Below, one piece after another: positions 14,941 through 24,449 of a DNA stretch of 35,757 nt (its first letter is position 1; every line of letters begins with the position of its first letter). Under the pieces are notes generated by a model. That model was not told the origin of the DNA, ran no database searches, and saw only the letters and a program-made list of their open reading frames with translations. A program made the translations under genes and the position numbers. The stretch is from Paenibacillaceae bacterium ZCTH02-B3. GTDB lineage: Bacteria > Bacillota > Bacilli > Paenibacillales > Paenibacillaceae. The DNA lies in the NCBI GenBank assembly GCA_002159065.1, contig LZRV01000034.1, positions 1 through 35,757 of the forward strand, in the 5' to 3' direction.

Positions 14941-17900
14941 GCCGCTCACCGTCCTTTTTCGCATCCGTTTCGCTTACGGCACGGGGAGCGCCCTCCTGCT
15001 CCCCGGCCGGTTCGCGGCGGGCCGCCGCGTCTTTCCGCCCGTCCTCCCCGGCGGAAGCCGCCGTTTCCACCATGCGCCACTGTTCTTCGCGGTCTTTCCC
15101 CTTGCGAAGCGGATGGTACCGGTTCCCCTCCAGCGCGGGGTCGAACAGGCAAACCGGGCGGAATTCGCAATGGGCGCAGGGGCTTCTGCGGTTCATCCGG
15201 TACGGCGAAATGGAGACGTCTCCCGACGCGATCCTCCCGCCGATCCGCCGGATGTGGTTCCGCACGGCGCGGCGGAGCAGCTCCCACCGCTCCGGTCCGG
15301 CCACCCGGGAGTAATCTGAAAAATGGCCGTCCTTTCGGATCTCCACCGGCACGATGGAAGACTTTCCCCCGCCCGCGAGGGACGCGTCCATGCGCACCAC
15401 GGCATCCGGGTCCGCCAGCACCCAGCCCTTCATGCGGTATTTCGCCGCCAGCTTTGCCTCCGCCTCCTCGGGCGGCAGGCGGTTGGCGACATGCAGAAGG
15501 GGATTGTGCACGTGAAAATAGAGCACGCCGGCCGGCGCCGCAGGCCGTCCCAGCCATCGCGGCGAGTGCAGGACGGCGACGTCGAGGTAGGTCAGCATCT
15601 GCAGCGACAGGCCGTGCGCCACCTCGTCCAGCGCCAGGTCCGTGTCACCGGATTTGTAATCAATCACCCTGAGCAGCGGTCCCTGCGGGGTGTCCGACAC
15701 ATCGATGCGGTCGATGCGGCCGATGACGTCCAGCGAACGGCCGCCGCCCAGATCCACGGTGAGGGGCGGAAGCGGGCCGTCCGGGCCGAAGTCCACTTCC
15801 AGGGCGACGGGGCGGAATGCCGAGGCCCGGATGTGGCTGCCCAGCGCGCCGCCGGCGCGGGTGACCACGCCGACCAGCTTGCGCGCCACGGCGAGATGCC
15901 GGTGCGACGACAGCATGATTTCCGAGCGCATGCGCGGCACCAGGCGCTCCGCGGCCGCCGCCGTCTCCCGCCGCCAGTCCGCGGCGGCCTCCGGGATATC
16001 GCCGGACAGGAGCTTTTCCATGGCGTCCCGCAAGGCGGCGTGGAACAACCGCCCGATGTCGGGCGCGTCGACCCGGTACAGCCGGCGGGGTTTGAGCCGA
16101 AGCCCGTGCGCGGCAAAATGGCGGAACGGACAGGCCACGAAACGCTCCATCCGGGACACGCTGAGCCGCAGGCGGTCGCCGTACAGAAGCCGGATCGTTT
16201 CGGGTTTCAGGGGCGTTTCGCGGTTCGCGTGGGTCAGGGATTGGACAAGGCGTGCCATCCGCTCCCGCCATTCGGGCCGCTCCGTCAGCCAGCGGTGCAC
16301 CGACCACCAGCCCGGCGCCAGGCTGGCGCCCTGCCGCCAGGCGCGGATCTGCGAAATCCAGAGCGTCAGGGCGCGCCCCGGATATGCGGCGTGGGCCAGC
16401 TGCCGATCCTCGGGTTCGTCCGGGGACGGTTCCGGCGCCTCCCACTGCGGACGGAGCCCCGGAAACCAGCGGCACAGCCGCCGGATGAGTTCCGACGGCA
16501 GCAGCCCTTCGCCTTCCTCATTGGCGACGGGATAGCCGATCCACAGGTACCTGGAAGGCGCGGTCAGCGCCAGATAGATCAGAAACCGTTCGTCCAGCAG
16601 GCGGCGCCTGACGCCGGGAGCCATGCGCAGTCCCATGGCCGAAAGGCGTTCCCGTTCTTCTTCGGACAGCGGCCCGTCTTCGCGGATCGCCAGCGGTACG
16701 ACGCCGTCGTTTACGCCAAGGAAATAAAGGGCCTGAAGGCGGTCGGGACGGGTCCGCTCGGGGCTGCCGATCAGCACCGCGTCCAGCGCGGGTGGAACGA
16801 CCCCGAGCCTCAGCTGGTCCAGTCCGGCGTTCACCATCTCGCAGAAAAGAGGAATGTCGGCCGGGTCCTCTCCCGCCAGCTCCACCAGTTGATCCATCAG
16901 GCCCACCATGCCGTCCCACACCTGGCGGTGCAGCCGGGACCGGCCCGGGTCCCCCTTGGCCATATCTTCCTCGGCCCACCGCTCCAGGCGATCCGCCGCC
17001 CGGATTTCTTCCAGGAATTCGTACGTCGCCCCGCACAGCCCGCGGAACGTCTCCGCGGCCCGAAGATTCCGTTCCAGACGGCGCAAGGGCGCGACGAAGG
17101 CGTCGCGAATCCGCCGGAGCCGCCCGCCCGCCGTTTCCGCCGGCGCCCCGGCCCCGTTCGCGGACTCCCCGCCGTCCTCCGTTCCATCTGTGGTTTTGCC
17201 GGCGGTCCCGTTTCCTCCGTCCGTGGCGCCGTTTGCAGCCTTGCCGCCGGGACTGCCTTCTCCCCCGGATCCGCCCGCCGCCTCTTCATGGGTCCGGCCT
17301 GCGTCTTCCTTTCCGGTCCCGCCGGCAGTCCCGGTATCCTCGTCCCAATCATCCCGGTCCGGCGGCCGCCACGCCCCGTCATCGTGCCAGCGCCGGCCGT
17401 CGATGCCGGCGGCGAGGACGTAGTTTTCCAGCTCGTCCGCTTCGTCCCGCCCGGCCGACCCGTCCGCCGGATGGAGCAGATCCGTCTTGACGCAGCGGAG
17501 CACCGCTTCCGTCCGCCACCCGTTTAAGACCGTCTCCAGGGCCGAACGGACGAGCTCCACCAGCGGATGGTGGGAAGCCGACGCCTTGCGGTCCAGAAAA
17601 TACGGAATGCGGTAGTCGTCGAACACCGCGCGCAGGGTGTCTGCATACAGATCGAGCTGGCGGACGAACACCGCCATGTCCCGCCAGCGCAAGCCGTCCT
17701 CCCGCACCCGCCGGATCATGTCACGGGCGGCCGCTTCGGCCTCCGCGCGGGGGTTCGCCGCCGCGTGCACCGAGATGCCTCCGGCGGCCGGCCCCTCATA
17801 CGCCGGAACGATTCCGTCCCGCGCGGACCCGGCGCCCCGCAGCATCGCTTCCAGCCGCGCAAGTTCCGGGCTGCCCGCGAAGCGGGGGCACACTTCCGGT

Positions 17901-18733
17901 TCCAGGCGGACCGGCGGCTCCACCGGCACCCCTTCCGCTTCCGCCAGCTCGCACAGCGCCCGCGAAGTTTCCGCCGTCCGGTGGAACAGCTCCAGCTCGT
18001 CCGGCGCTTCTCCCGCCCCGTACGGACGGTCGAGGCACAGGGCCACGGTCACCCTGCGGCAGCGCCTGAGCAGCGCCCCGATGACCGCAAACTCCCGCGG
18101 CGTAAAGCCGTGGAAGCCGTCCAGCCACACCTCCGCTCCTTCCAGCATGGAGGAGGACGGGATGTTTTCGGCCAGGCGCCGGAGCAGGTCTTCCCCGTCC
18201 TGCCAACGGCCGGCCAGCTGCCGCTCCGTTTCCCGGTACACCAGCGCCAGATCGTGCAGCTTGTCCGCAAGCAGCGGATCGTCCGCTCCGGAGGCGGCCA
18301 GGGACTCCGCAGCTATCTGCGCCTGCTCCGGCGAGACGCCGTAGCGTTTCCATTCCGTGAACAGATCGTTCATCTGGACCGCCAGGCCCTGCGTCTCGGC
18401 GCGGAACAGGCGCAGCCGTTCGCGGTTGGCGGCGAGCGCCCGGCGGATGAGCATGGCCCTCCCCAGTTCGCCGACGGTCACCACCGCGCTGCCGCCCGTC
18501 TCCTGCATGATCCGGTGCGCCAACCGGCGGAAACTGAGCACCTGCGCTCGCAACGACCCGCCCGTTTCCTGGGCGGCGACCAGCGCCTGCTCCGTCTGGA
18601 ACGTCGCCTGCTCGGGCACCAGAAGCAACAAAAGAGGACCCGCCGGATCCTCCTGGAGCCGTTTATGGATTTCATTCAGTATGTACCGGGTTTTCCCGCT
18701 TCCGGAACGACCCGTCACGAGCCGAAGGGCCAT
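14933..18733 (-). CDS. addB: ATP-dependent nuclease/helicase subunit AddB
   Basis: A 1266-residue AddB. The N-terminus has the Walker A GRSGSGKTRYIL (from residue 8) of an otherwise inactive helicase-like fold that recognises Chi. The C-terminal nuclease domain has LRVIDYKSGDTDL and the four cysteines of the Fe-S staple: one in FVACPFRHF, then Cys1186, Cys1189 and Cys1195 in CAHCEFRPVC. A roughly 85-residue Gly/Thr/Asp/Glu-rich insertion at about 450-535 and a charged tail of about 70 residues after the last cysteine go beyond the usual family core. ATG 18733 has GGGAGGAAGG directly upstream. It overlaps addA by eight bases and heads an addB-addA-sbcD-sbcC block devoted to DNA-end processing. 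Confidence 0.96.
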   Translation of the reverse strand: MALRLVTGRSGSGKTRYILNEIHKRLQEDPAGPLLLLLVPEQATFQTEQALVAAQETGGSLRAQVLSFRRLAHRIMQETGGSAVVTVGELGRAMLIRRALAANRERLRLFRAETQGLAVQMNDLFTEWKRYGVSPEQAQIAAESLAASGADDPLLADKLHDLALVYRETERQLAGRWQDGEDLLRRLAENIPSSSMLEGAEVWLDGFHGFTPREFAVIGALLRRCRRVTVALCLDRPYGAGEAPDELELFHRTAETSRALCELAEAEGVPVEPPVRLEPEVCPRFAGSPELARLEAMLRGAGSARDGIVPAYEGPAAGGISVHAAANPRAEAEAAARDMIRRVREDGLRWRDMAVFVRQLDLYADTLRAVFDDYRIPYFLDRKASASHHPLVELVRSALETVLNGWRTEAVLRCVKTDLLHPADGSAGRDEADELENYVLAAGIDGRRWHDDGAWRPPDRDDWDEDTGTAGGTGKEDAGRTHEEAAGGSGGEGSPGGKAANGATDGGNGTAGKTTDGTEDGGESANGAGAPAETAGGRLRRIRDAFVAPLRRLERNLRAAETFRGLCGATYEFLEEIRAADRLERWAEEDMAKGDPGRSRLHRQVWDGMVGLMDQLVELAGEDPADIPLFCEMVNAGLDQLRLGVVPPALDAVLIGSPERTRPDRLQALYFLGVNDGVVPLAIREDGPLSEEERERLSAMGLRMAPGVRRRLLDERFLIYLALTAPSRYLWIGYPVANEEGEGLLPSELIRRLCRWFPGLRPQWEAPEPSPDEPEDRQLAHAAYPGRALTLWISQIRAWRQGASLAPGWWSVHRWLTERPEWRERMARLVQSLTHANRETPLKPETIRLLYGDRLRLSVSRMERFVACPFRHFAAHGLRLKPRRLYRVDAPDIGRLFHAALRDAMEKLLSGDIPEAAADWRRETAAAAERLVPRMRSEIMLSSHRHLAVARKLVGVVTRAGGALGSHIRASAFRPVALEVDFGPDGPLPPLTVDLGGGRSLDVIGRIDRIDVSDTPQGPLLRVIDYKSGDTDLALDEVAHGLSLQMLTYLDVAVLHSPRWLGRPAAPAGVLYFHVHNPLLHVANRLPPEEAEAKLAAKYRMKGWVLADPDAVVRMDASLAGGGKSSIVPVEIRKDGHFSDYSRVAGPERWELLRRAVRNHIRRIGGRIASGDVSISPYRMNRRSPCAHCEFRPVCLFDPALEGNRYHPLRKGKDREEQWRMVETAASAGEDGRKDAAARREPAGEQEGAPRAVSETDAKKDGERHG

Positions 18734-18848
18734 GCGCGCCTTCCTCCCGCAAACCGTCCGTCCGCGCCGGACCCTGCCGAGCGCGGCCTCCGTATGGATA
18801 CGGCCGCCGGCGCGGGCGGCCCGCCCGCCGCCCGGCGAACCGGATTTC

Positions 18849-20225
18849 TTACCATTCCCGCTTCGACCGCACTTCGAAAATGCCGAATTTCAAATAATCC
18901 CCTTCCTCCGCGGCGAGCAACATCGGATGGTCCCGGGACGCGCCCCGCCATTCGATCCGCCGCAGCACCTTCCCCGCGTCCCGCGCCGCTTCGCGGATGA
19001 TGTCCAGAAACAGCTCGGGGCGCACATGGTACGAACAGCTGGCCGTCACCAGATAGCCGCCTTCGTTGATCAGCTTGAGCGCGTGCAGGTTGACGTCCTT
19101 GTACCCCCGGATCGCGTCGGGCACGGCGCGTTTGGTTTTGGCGAAGGCCGGAGGGTCGAGGATGATGACGTCCCATGTCCTTCCTTCCGGGGGAAGGGGT
19201 TTGGAGGTGTCGATTTTCACGCCGGGCTTTCCCGCCTCCGCCCGCCGCATCCGCTCCTCCCGTCCCCGGACGTGGCGGCGCAGGTACTCGAAGGCGTTGT
19301 CCACGACGAATTCCACCCGGTCCGCAAAACCGTTCAGTTCCACATTGCGGCGGGCCAGTTCGATGGCCTGTTTGGAGACGTCCAGGCAGGTGACGCTTTT
19401 GGCGCCGTATTTGCAGGCATGCAGCGTAAAGCCCCCCGTGTGGGCGAAAGCGTCCAGCACCGTCGCCCCGTCCCACCGCGGAAACGTCACTTCCCGGCCC
19501 TTCCGGTTGACGGGCACCAGCACGCCGTCCCTTTCTTGCAGGGAAATGCCGCTGCGCGCGCCCCAGCCGGTCATGAGCGGCGCGATGGCCGCGCGGTTTT
19601 CCCGCTGGTCGAAAAAGTGCCCGGTTTTCTGCCCCGTGGCGATGTCCACTTCCATTTTCAGGCCGTTTTCCTCGATGAGCACCCGTTCGGGGCATTCGCC
19701 CCAAAGCGGCCCGGCGCGCTCGGGGAGCCCCTCCAGCGCCCGCACGCCCACGTCGCTGCGTTCGTACACGCCCCGCGGCCGGAACGTCTCCACCAGCGCG
19801 GGCAGCCATGCGTCCCTGGCTTTTTCCATGCCGAGGGTGAGCACCTGCACCACCAGCACGTCGGCGAAGCGGTCGACGACGAGCCCCGGCAGGAAGTCGG
19901 CTTCGGCGTTCACGAGCCGGCCGGAAGTCTCCGCCCCGCAAAACCGAAGCCGATGTTCCAGGCACCGGGCGAAGCGTTGCCGGAACCACGCCTCGTCCAT
20001 CCGTTCCAGATCCCCGCAGGAAACCATCCGGACGGCGATTTGCGAGTGCGGGTTCCAGTAACCGGTTCCCAGCAGCCTGCCCCGGTGGTCGCGGACGGCC
20101 ACCAATCCGCCCGGTTCCGCTTCGCCCTCCACCTTTTCGATTTCACCGGCGAAAATCCACGGGTGCCCTGTCTCGAAACGGGCCAGGCGGTCGCGCCTGA
20201 GCACCGCGGAAGGTTTGGTCGACAT
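18849..20225 (-). CDS. Class I SAM-dependent rRNA methyltransferase (RlmI/RlmK-like)
   Basis: A 458-residue protein with the RlmI architecture. It has an N-terminal PUA RNA-binding domain (about 1-75), an EEHyb-like middle region with LVNAEADFLPGLVVDRF, and a Rossmann methyltransferase domain with SAM motif I in VLDAFAHTGGFTLHACKYGA, ILDPPAF and SCSYHVRPELF. The Cys in SCSY is the likely nucleophile for making 5-methylcytosine in 23S rRNA. The exact target nucleotide cannot be told from sequence, so no symbol is given. ATG 20225 has GAGGG close upstream. It lies between the DoxX gene and addB, separated from addB by 115 bases containing a small perfect inverted repeat (CCGTAT-cc-ATACGG) without a T-run. 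Confidence 0.92.
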   Translation of the reverse strand: MSTKPSAVLRRDRLARFETGHPWIFAGEIEKVEGEAEPGGLVAVRDHRGRLLGTGYWNPHSQIAVRMVSCGDLERMDEAWFRQRFARCLEHRLRFCGAETSGRLVNAEADFLPGLVVDRFADVLVVQVLTLGMEKARDAWLPALVETFRPRGVYERSDVGVRALEGLPERAGPLWGECPERVLIEENGLKMEVDIATGQKTGHFFDQRENRAAIAPLMTGWGARSGISLQERDGVLVPVNRKGREVTFPRWDGATVLDAFAHTGGFTLHACKYGAKSVTCLDVSKQAIELARRNVELNGFADRVEFVVDNAFEYLRRHVRGREERMRRAEAGKPGVKIDTSKPLPPEGRTWDVIILDPPAFAKTKRAVPDAIRGYKDVNLHALKLINEGGYLVTASCSYHVRPELFLDIIREAARDAGKVLRRIEWRGASRDHPMLLAAEEGDYLKFGIFEVRSKREW

Positions 20226-20347
20226 GTTCCCTCACGCCTTCTCCCGTCATCGGTTTCGGCACTTCAACAAGGCCTCCGGACGTCAGGGGCGGGGCGATAC
20301 GGACGCGCCGACGGTTCCGGCAATCGGCGGCTTCCCGCCGCCGGTCC

Positions 20348-20899
20348 TCACGACTTCCGCCAGGGTGTGCCCAGATACGGCAGCGCCCAGCGGTCCAACC
20401 CCCACCAGCCGGCCACTTTCCACGCCAGCACCAGCCATGTGGCCAACACGAACATGAGGGGGTTCGAACTGACCGTGCCCGCAAACAGGAAGCTGGCGTT
20501 CATCAGCCCGCCGAAGAACGCGGCGATTCCCGTCAGAAGGCCGAGGATGAGGCCCAGGCCCACCAGCACTTCTCCGTAGGCGACCATGTAGGCGAACGCC
20601 TTGGCGTTGGGCAGCACGATGTTTTCCAGGAACCAGCCGTACCAGCCGGTCACGTCCTTGCCCTCTTCCGCCTTCAGCAGGGCATTGTTGACAAACCCCT
20701 TGATGGCGGCGCCGCTGTTGGCGCCCGTCCAGGCATCCGCCGTCACCTTGTGCCAACCCGCGTTGAGCCAGGTATAACCGAGATACAGCCGGATGATCAG
20801 CCAGATCCACGCCGATCGCGTGTCGCTGAACAAAAACTGCGATACGGGATTTTCCGGAACGACGACCCTTCTGCCTTCAAGCTTGACATTGCCGCTCAT
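20348..20899 (-). CDS. DoxX/DoxD-type integral membrane protein
   Basis: About 183 residues with four likely membrane segments: AWIWLIIRLYLGYTWLNAG, a pair between YMVAYGEVLVGLGLILGLLTG and FFGGLMNASFLFAG, and PLMFVLATWLVLAWKVAGW. The GWHK motif after the first helix and the NASF segment fit the DoxX/DoxD (thiosulfate:quinone oxidoreductase small subunit) superfamily. Members are often of unknown role, and the name should not be taken as proof of thiosulfate oxidation. ATG 20899 was chosen because GGAGGT lies six bases upstream. Nothing in the neighbourhood suggests sulfur metabolism. A 6-bp GC hairpin lies about 12 bases after the stop but lacks a T-run. Confidence 0.85.
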   Translation of the reverse strand: MSGNVKLEGRRVVVPENPVSQFLFSDTRSAWIWLIIRLYLGYTWLNAGWHKVTADAWTGANSGAAIKGFVNNALLKAEEGKDVTGWYGWFLENIVLPNAKAFAYMVAYGEVLVGLGLILGLLTGIAAFFGGLMNASFLFAGTVSSNPLMFVLATWLVLAWKVAGWWGLDRWALPYLGTPWRKS

Positions 20900-20962
20900 G
20901 AGGATACCTCCGTTCACTTTGGATTTGAACCTGGCATATGCAATCGTCGTCGCCGTTGCCGG

Positions 20963-22174
20963 CTATAACGCAGACACGGCGGCGACGGTTACATCGTCGC
21001 TCTCGATCCGGTTGGCCCCGGCCAGAAGCAGGCGCCCGGCCGCATCCGGGCCGCGCACGCCCCCCGCCGCCTTCACGCCCAGCCCGGGCGGCAAGGCGGA
21101 GCGAAGCAGCCGCACGTCCGCTTCCAAGTTCCCAACCGGGACAAAGCCCGTGGAAGTCCGGACAAAATCGGCTCCCGCCGCTTCCGCCAGGCGGCAGGCT
21201 TCCACCTTGAGCTTGTCCGTGAGCAGGCCGGTTTCCAGCACCGCCTTGACCAGCGCGCCGCCTTGCACCGCCTGCACCACCGCGGCAAGGTCCCGGCTGA
21301 CCGCTTCAAAGTCTTCTTCGAGCAGGCGGCCGACGGAAATCACCACGTCGATTTCCGCGGCGCCGTCTTCCACCGCCGCGGCGGCCTCGAACGCCTTCAC
21401 CCGCGTCGCCGCCGCTCCCAGCGGAAACCCGACGACGGCGCACACCTTGACGCCCGTTCCGGTTAGCCGCTCCCGGCAACGGCGGACCCATCCTCCGCCC
21501 ACGCACACGGCGTGAAATCGGCGGGCGGCGGCTTCCTCGCACAAGCGGTCGATGTCCCCCGGGCGTGCATCCGCTTTCAGCAGCGCGTGTTCCACGAACG
21601 GCGCGAGGGAATCCCCCGGCCGCCAAACGGGAAAACGGCTTGCCGCCGGCGGGCCTTCGCCGGAAACTTCATCCGCCGCGCCCGCGCCGGCCGTTCCGTA
21701 CGCGGGATCGCTTCCGGCAACTCCGCCGGCATCCGCGGCGGGTCCCCCTTCGGGACCCTCGCCGAGCAGGGCCAGGGCCCGCTCCAGCGCCTCGTTGTTG
21801 CCCTCGTATCCCTCGCGGAGCTGGAGCCGCCAGGCGTCGGCAGGGGAATGCCAGGCGGCCCCGGCGATTTCCCCTTCCCGCGCCCTCAAGCTTCCGCCCG
21901 TCGCGCGCACGAGGAAAAAGCGCACCACCTTGTGCACGGTTTCTCCGGATTCCTTCCGGAAGTCGAATTCCGTGCCCGGCAGCGGCGCCTCGATGGTTCC
22001 GGCGATGCCCGTTTCCTCCAGGATCTCCCGCAGCGCCGTCTGTTCCGGCGTCTCCCCGGGTTCCATTTTCCCCTTGGGAAAAGAGATTTTGCCGAATCGG
22101 TCGCGAATGAGCAAGATTTCCGTCCTGTTTCCGTCGCGCCGGTAAACGATGCCGCCCGCCGACAATTCCCTCAT
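20963..22174 (-). CDS. Nudix hydrolase fused to a degenerate DeoC-like domain
   Basis: A 403-residue two-domain protein in one uninterrupted frame. Residues 1-138 are a Nudix domain with an intact box GX5EX7REUXEEXGU (residues 35-57), expected to hydrolyse a nucleoside-diphosphate-X compound. Residues about 139-187 are a Gly/Ala/Asp-rich linker. Residues 188-403 follow deoxyribose-5-phosphate aldolase: VEHALLK, VVGFPLGA, EIDVVIS (Asp276), VKAVLETGLL and VKAAGGVR (Lys368). However, the Schiff-base lysine expected in DFVKTSTGF is Arg339 (codon CGG), the phosphate loop after GANRI reads ESDDV instead of a GxSSG-like loop, and VCVNP is VCVGG. The aldolase half is therefore probably inactive or has another job. 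ATG 22174 was chosen for AGGAGG five bases upstream; an ATG at 22198 lacks one. Confidence 0.88.
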   Translation of the reverse strand: MRELSAGGIVYRRDGNRTEILLIRDRFGKISFPKGKMEPGETPEQTALREILEETGIAGTIEAPLPGTEFDFRKESGETVHKVVRFFLVRATGGSLRAREGEIAGAAWHSPADAWRLQLREGYEGNNEALERALALLGEGPEGGPAADAGGVAGSDPAYGTAGAGAADEVSGEGPPAASRFPVWRPGDSLAPFVEHALLKADARPGDIDRLCEEAAARRFHAVCVGGGWVRRCRERLTGTGVKVCAVVGFPLGAAATRVKAFEAAAAVEDGAAEIDVVISVGRLLEEDFEAVSRDLAAVVQAVQGGALVKAVLETGLLTDKLKVEACRLAEAAGADFVRTSTGFVPVGNLEADVRLLRSALPPGLGVKAAGGVRGPDAAGRLLLAGANRIESDDVTVAAVSAL

Positions 22175-22292
22175 GGCGCCCTCCTGTTTATCGGACATGA
22201 CTGCAAACGGCAGACCTTGCCCGCCTGCCTCCGGACGCGCCCGGCGCGCACGCGCGGCGGCGGCGCAGCGGAAGCGTCCGTCCCCGACGCGC

Positions 22293-23660
22293 CTACCGGG
22301 CGGCGGCGGAAACGCGCTCCGTCGGACGCGGCGTCCTTCCCGGCACGACCACGCCCGTCCGCACGCCGCGGCACTCGCCTTCTTCCGCGGCGGTGATCCG
22401 CACGCGGCAGATGCCGCCGATCATGGACGGGTCCCCGTCAAACACGACATGCAGATAGTTGTCGGAATGGCCGGACAAGAGCCCCTGGCCTTCGCGGCCT
22501 TTCGCTTCCCGTTCCGGAATGACGTCCACTTCCCGGCCGACCCAGCGGGAGGCGTAGGCGGCCTGCATCCGCTCGGACAGCTCGATGAGCCGGTGCACGC
22601 GCTCGCGCTTCACATCCTCGTCCACCTGGCCGTCCATGCGGGCGGCCGGCGTCCCCGACCGCTTCGAATACGGAAACACGTGCAATTCCGCGAATCCGAT
22701 TTGCTCGATGAACCGGAAGCCGTTCTCGAAATGCGCGTCGGTTTCCCCGGGAAAGCCGGCGATGACGTCGGTGGTGATGGCCACGTCGGGCATTGCCCGG
22801 CGGATGTACCCGATCTTGGCGGCATATTCTTCCGTCGTGTATTTGCGCCGCATCCGCCGGAGGATCTCGTCGTCGCCCGCCTGCACCGGAATGTGCAGAT
22901 GGCGGCACATCTTCCGCGAGCTTCCCAGCACCTCCAGCATGCGGTCGTCGATCTGGCTGGCCTCGATGGAGCTGATGCGGATGCGCTCCAGTCCGTCGAT
23001 CTTCTCCAGGTCGGCGAGCAGGTCGGACAGGCGGTAGTTTTCCAGGTCTTCGCCGTACCCGCCGGTATGGATGCCGGTCAGGACGATTTCCCGGTAGCCG
23101 GCTTCCGCCAGCCGGCGCGCCTGGCGCAGGACATTCTCCGGCTTGCGGCTGCGGGACAGTCCGCGGGCCCACGGGATGATGCAGAAGGTGCAGAAGTTGT
23201 TGCAGCCTTCCTGGATCTTCAGGAACGCCCGCGTCCGGTCGGCGAACTCGGGCACGTCCATCTCCTCGAATTCCCGCGTCTTCATGATGTTGCGCACCGC
23301 GTTGACCGGGCGGCGCTGCCGCCGGATCTCGCGGATGTAATCCATCAGCTTGTCGCGGTCCTGCGTGCCGATGACCAGATCGACGCCGGGGATGGCCAGC
23401 ACTTCCGCCGGCGCCGTCTGGGCATAGCAGCCGGTCACCGCGATCACGGCGTCCGGATTGCGGCGAATGGCCCGGCGGATGATCTGGCGGCTCTTTTTGT
23501 CCCCGGTGTTGGTCACGCTGCAGGTGTTGATGAGGTAGACGTCGGCCGTCTCCTCGAAGTCGACCTGCTCATAGCCTTCCTTTTTGAACAGCTGCCAAAT
23601 CGCCTCGGTATCGTAAAAATTGACTTTGCAACCCAGCGTGTAGAACGCGACGGTGGGCAT
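22293..23660 (-). CDS. mtaB: tRNA t6A37 methylthiotransferase MtaB
   Basis: A 455-residue radical-SAM enzyme that converts t6A37 to ms2t6A in tRNAs reading ANN codons. It has the N-terminal MTTase domain with the three auxiliary-cluster cysteines Cys11, Cys47 and Cys78 (TLGCKVN, NTCSVTN, TGCYAQ). The radical-SAM motif is CNNFCTFC (Cys153, Cys157, Cys160), and a C-terminal TRAM-like RNA-binding region follows. The TLGCKVNFYDTE start points to MtaB rather than MiaB or RimO. ATG 23660 lies nine bases after the rsmE stop, with AAGGTG inside the rsmE end, so it is probably coupled. Gene order rsmE-mtaB is conserved in Bacillota. Confidence 0.95.
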   Translation of the reverse strand: MPTVAFYTLGCKVNFYDTEAIWQLFKKEGYEQVDFEETADVYLINTCSVTNTGDKKSRQIIRRAIRRNPDAVIAVTGCYAQTAPAEVLAIPGVDLVIGTQDRDKLMDYIREIRRQRRPVNAVRNIMKTREFEEMDVPEFADRTRAFLKIQEGCNNFCTFCIIPWARGLSRSRKPENVLRQARRLAEAGYREIVLTGIHTGGYGEDLENYRLSDLLADLEKIDGLERIRISSIEASQIDDRMLEVLGSSRKMCRHLHIPVQAGDDEILRRMRRKYTTEEYAAKIGYIRRAMPDVAITTDVIAGFPGETDAHFENGFRFIEQIGFAELHVFPYSKRSGTPAARMDGQVDEDVKRERVHRLIELSERMQAAYASRWVGREVDVIPEREAKGREGQGLLSGHSDNYLHVVFDGDPSMIGGICRVRITAAEEGECRGVRTGVVVPGRTPRPTERVSAAAR

Positions 23661-23669
23661 CGATCCCGT

Positions 23670-24449
23670 TCACCTTCCCATTTCGCCCGATTCGTAGGCC
23701 AGGCAGGCGAGCGCCGCCGGCGCGGCGGTCTCCGTGCGCAGCGTCCGGGGGCCGAGGCCCGTCCACACCGCGCCCGCCCGCGCCGCCTCTTCGGCTTCCT
23801 CCGCCGTGAACCCGCCCTCGGGCCCGATCACGATGAGCAGGCGGGGCCGGCCGCCGGGGCGTTCCCCGCCGGCCAGCCGGTCCCGGTGCTCCGCGAGCAC
23901 CGTCCTGAGGCCCTTTCCGCGCCTGCCTTCCTCCTCATAGCAAAACAGCACCAGATCAAACAGGGCAAACCGCCCGAGCAGATCCTTCCACTCCATCACG
24001 GGCGCCACTTCCGGCACCGCGCTGCGGTGCGCCTGTTCCGCGGCTTCCTTGGCGATTTTCCGCCAGCGCGCAAGGCGTCTGGCTTCTTTCGCCTCGTCAT
24101 ACTCCACGACGGTGCGCCGCGACACGAAGGGCCAGAAGGCGGCCGCGCCCGTCTCCGTGCCCTTCTGGATGACCGCCTCCATCTTGTCTCCCTTGGGCAG
24201 GCTCTGCGCCACGGTCACCGCCCAGGGAGGCTCGTTGCTTTCCGTCAGGAACCGCACGACCTTCGCTTCCACCGCGTCCGGCCCGACGCGCGTCGCTTCG
24301 GCCAGCGCGTCCCGTCCGGCGCCGTCGCAGGCGATGAAGCGGTCCCCGGGTTTCCCGCGCAGGACCCGGGCGAAATGGCGCGCGTCCTCATCCGTCAACA
24401 TCACGGCGCGGTCGCTCATGCGCTCCGGCGAAACGAAGTAACGCTGCAT
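23670..24449 (-). CDS. rsmE: 16S rRNA m3U1498 methyltransferase RsmE
   Basis: A 259-residue SPOUT-class methyltransferase that methylates N3 of U1498 in 16S rRNA. The N-terminal PUA-like part has MQRYFVSPE and HFARVLRGKPGDRF. The C-terminal SPOUT knot has the diagnostic IGPEGGFTAEE and LGPRTLRTETAAPAAL motifs. ATG 24449 has GGAGG nine bases upstream. It follows the site-2 protease homologue after 95 bases; in B. subtilis prmA and rsmE are adjacent, so the protease homologue is an addition to the classic order. Confidence 0.95.
   Translation of the reverse strand: MQRYFVSPERMSDRAVMLTDEDARHFARVLRGKPGDRFIACDGAGRDALAEATRVGPDAVEAKVVRFLTESNEPPWAVTVAQSLPKGDKMEAVIQKGTETGAAAFWPFVSRRTVVEYDEAKEARRLARWRKIAKEAAEQAHRSAVPEVAPVMEWKDLLGRFALFDLVLFCYEEEGRRGKGLRTVLAEHRDRLAGGERPGGRPRLLIVIGPEGGFTAEEAEEAARAGAVWTGLGPRTLRTETAAPAALACLAYESGEMGR

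Noticed and set aside
20317..20347. GC hairpin (GGCGGC/GCCGCC) after the DoxX gene as a terminator.
   Set aside because: No T-run follows in the direction of transcription; such hairpins are common at this GC content.
20348..20899. Calling the DoxX protein a thiosulfate:quinone oxidoreductase subunit.
   Set aside because: No partner subunit or sulfur genes nearby; the superfamily is broad.
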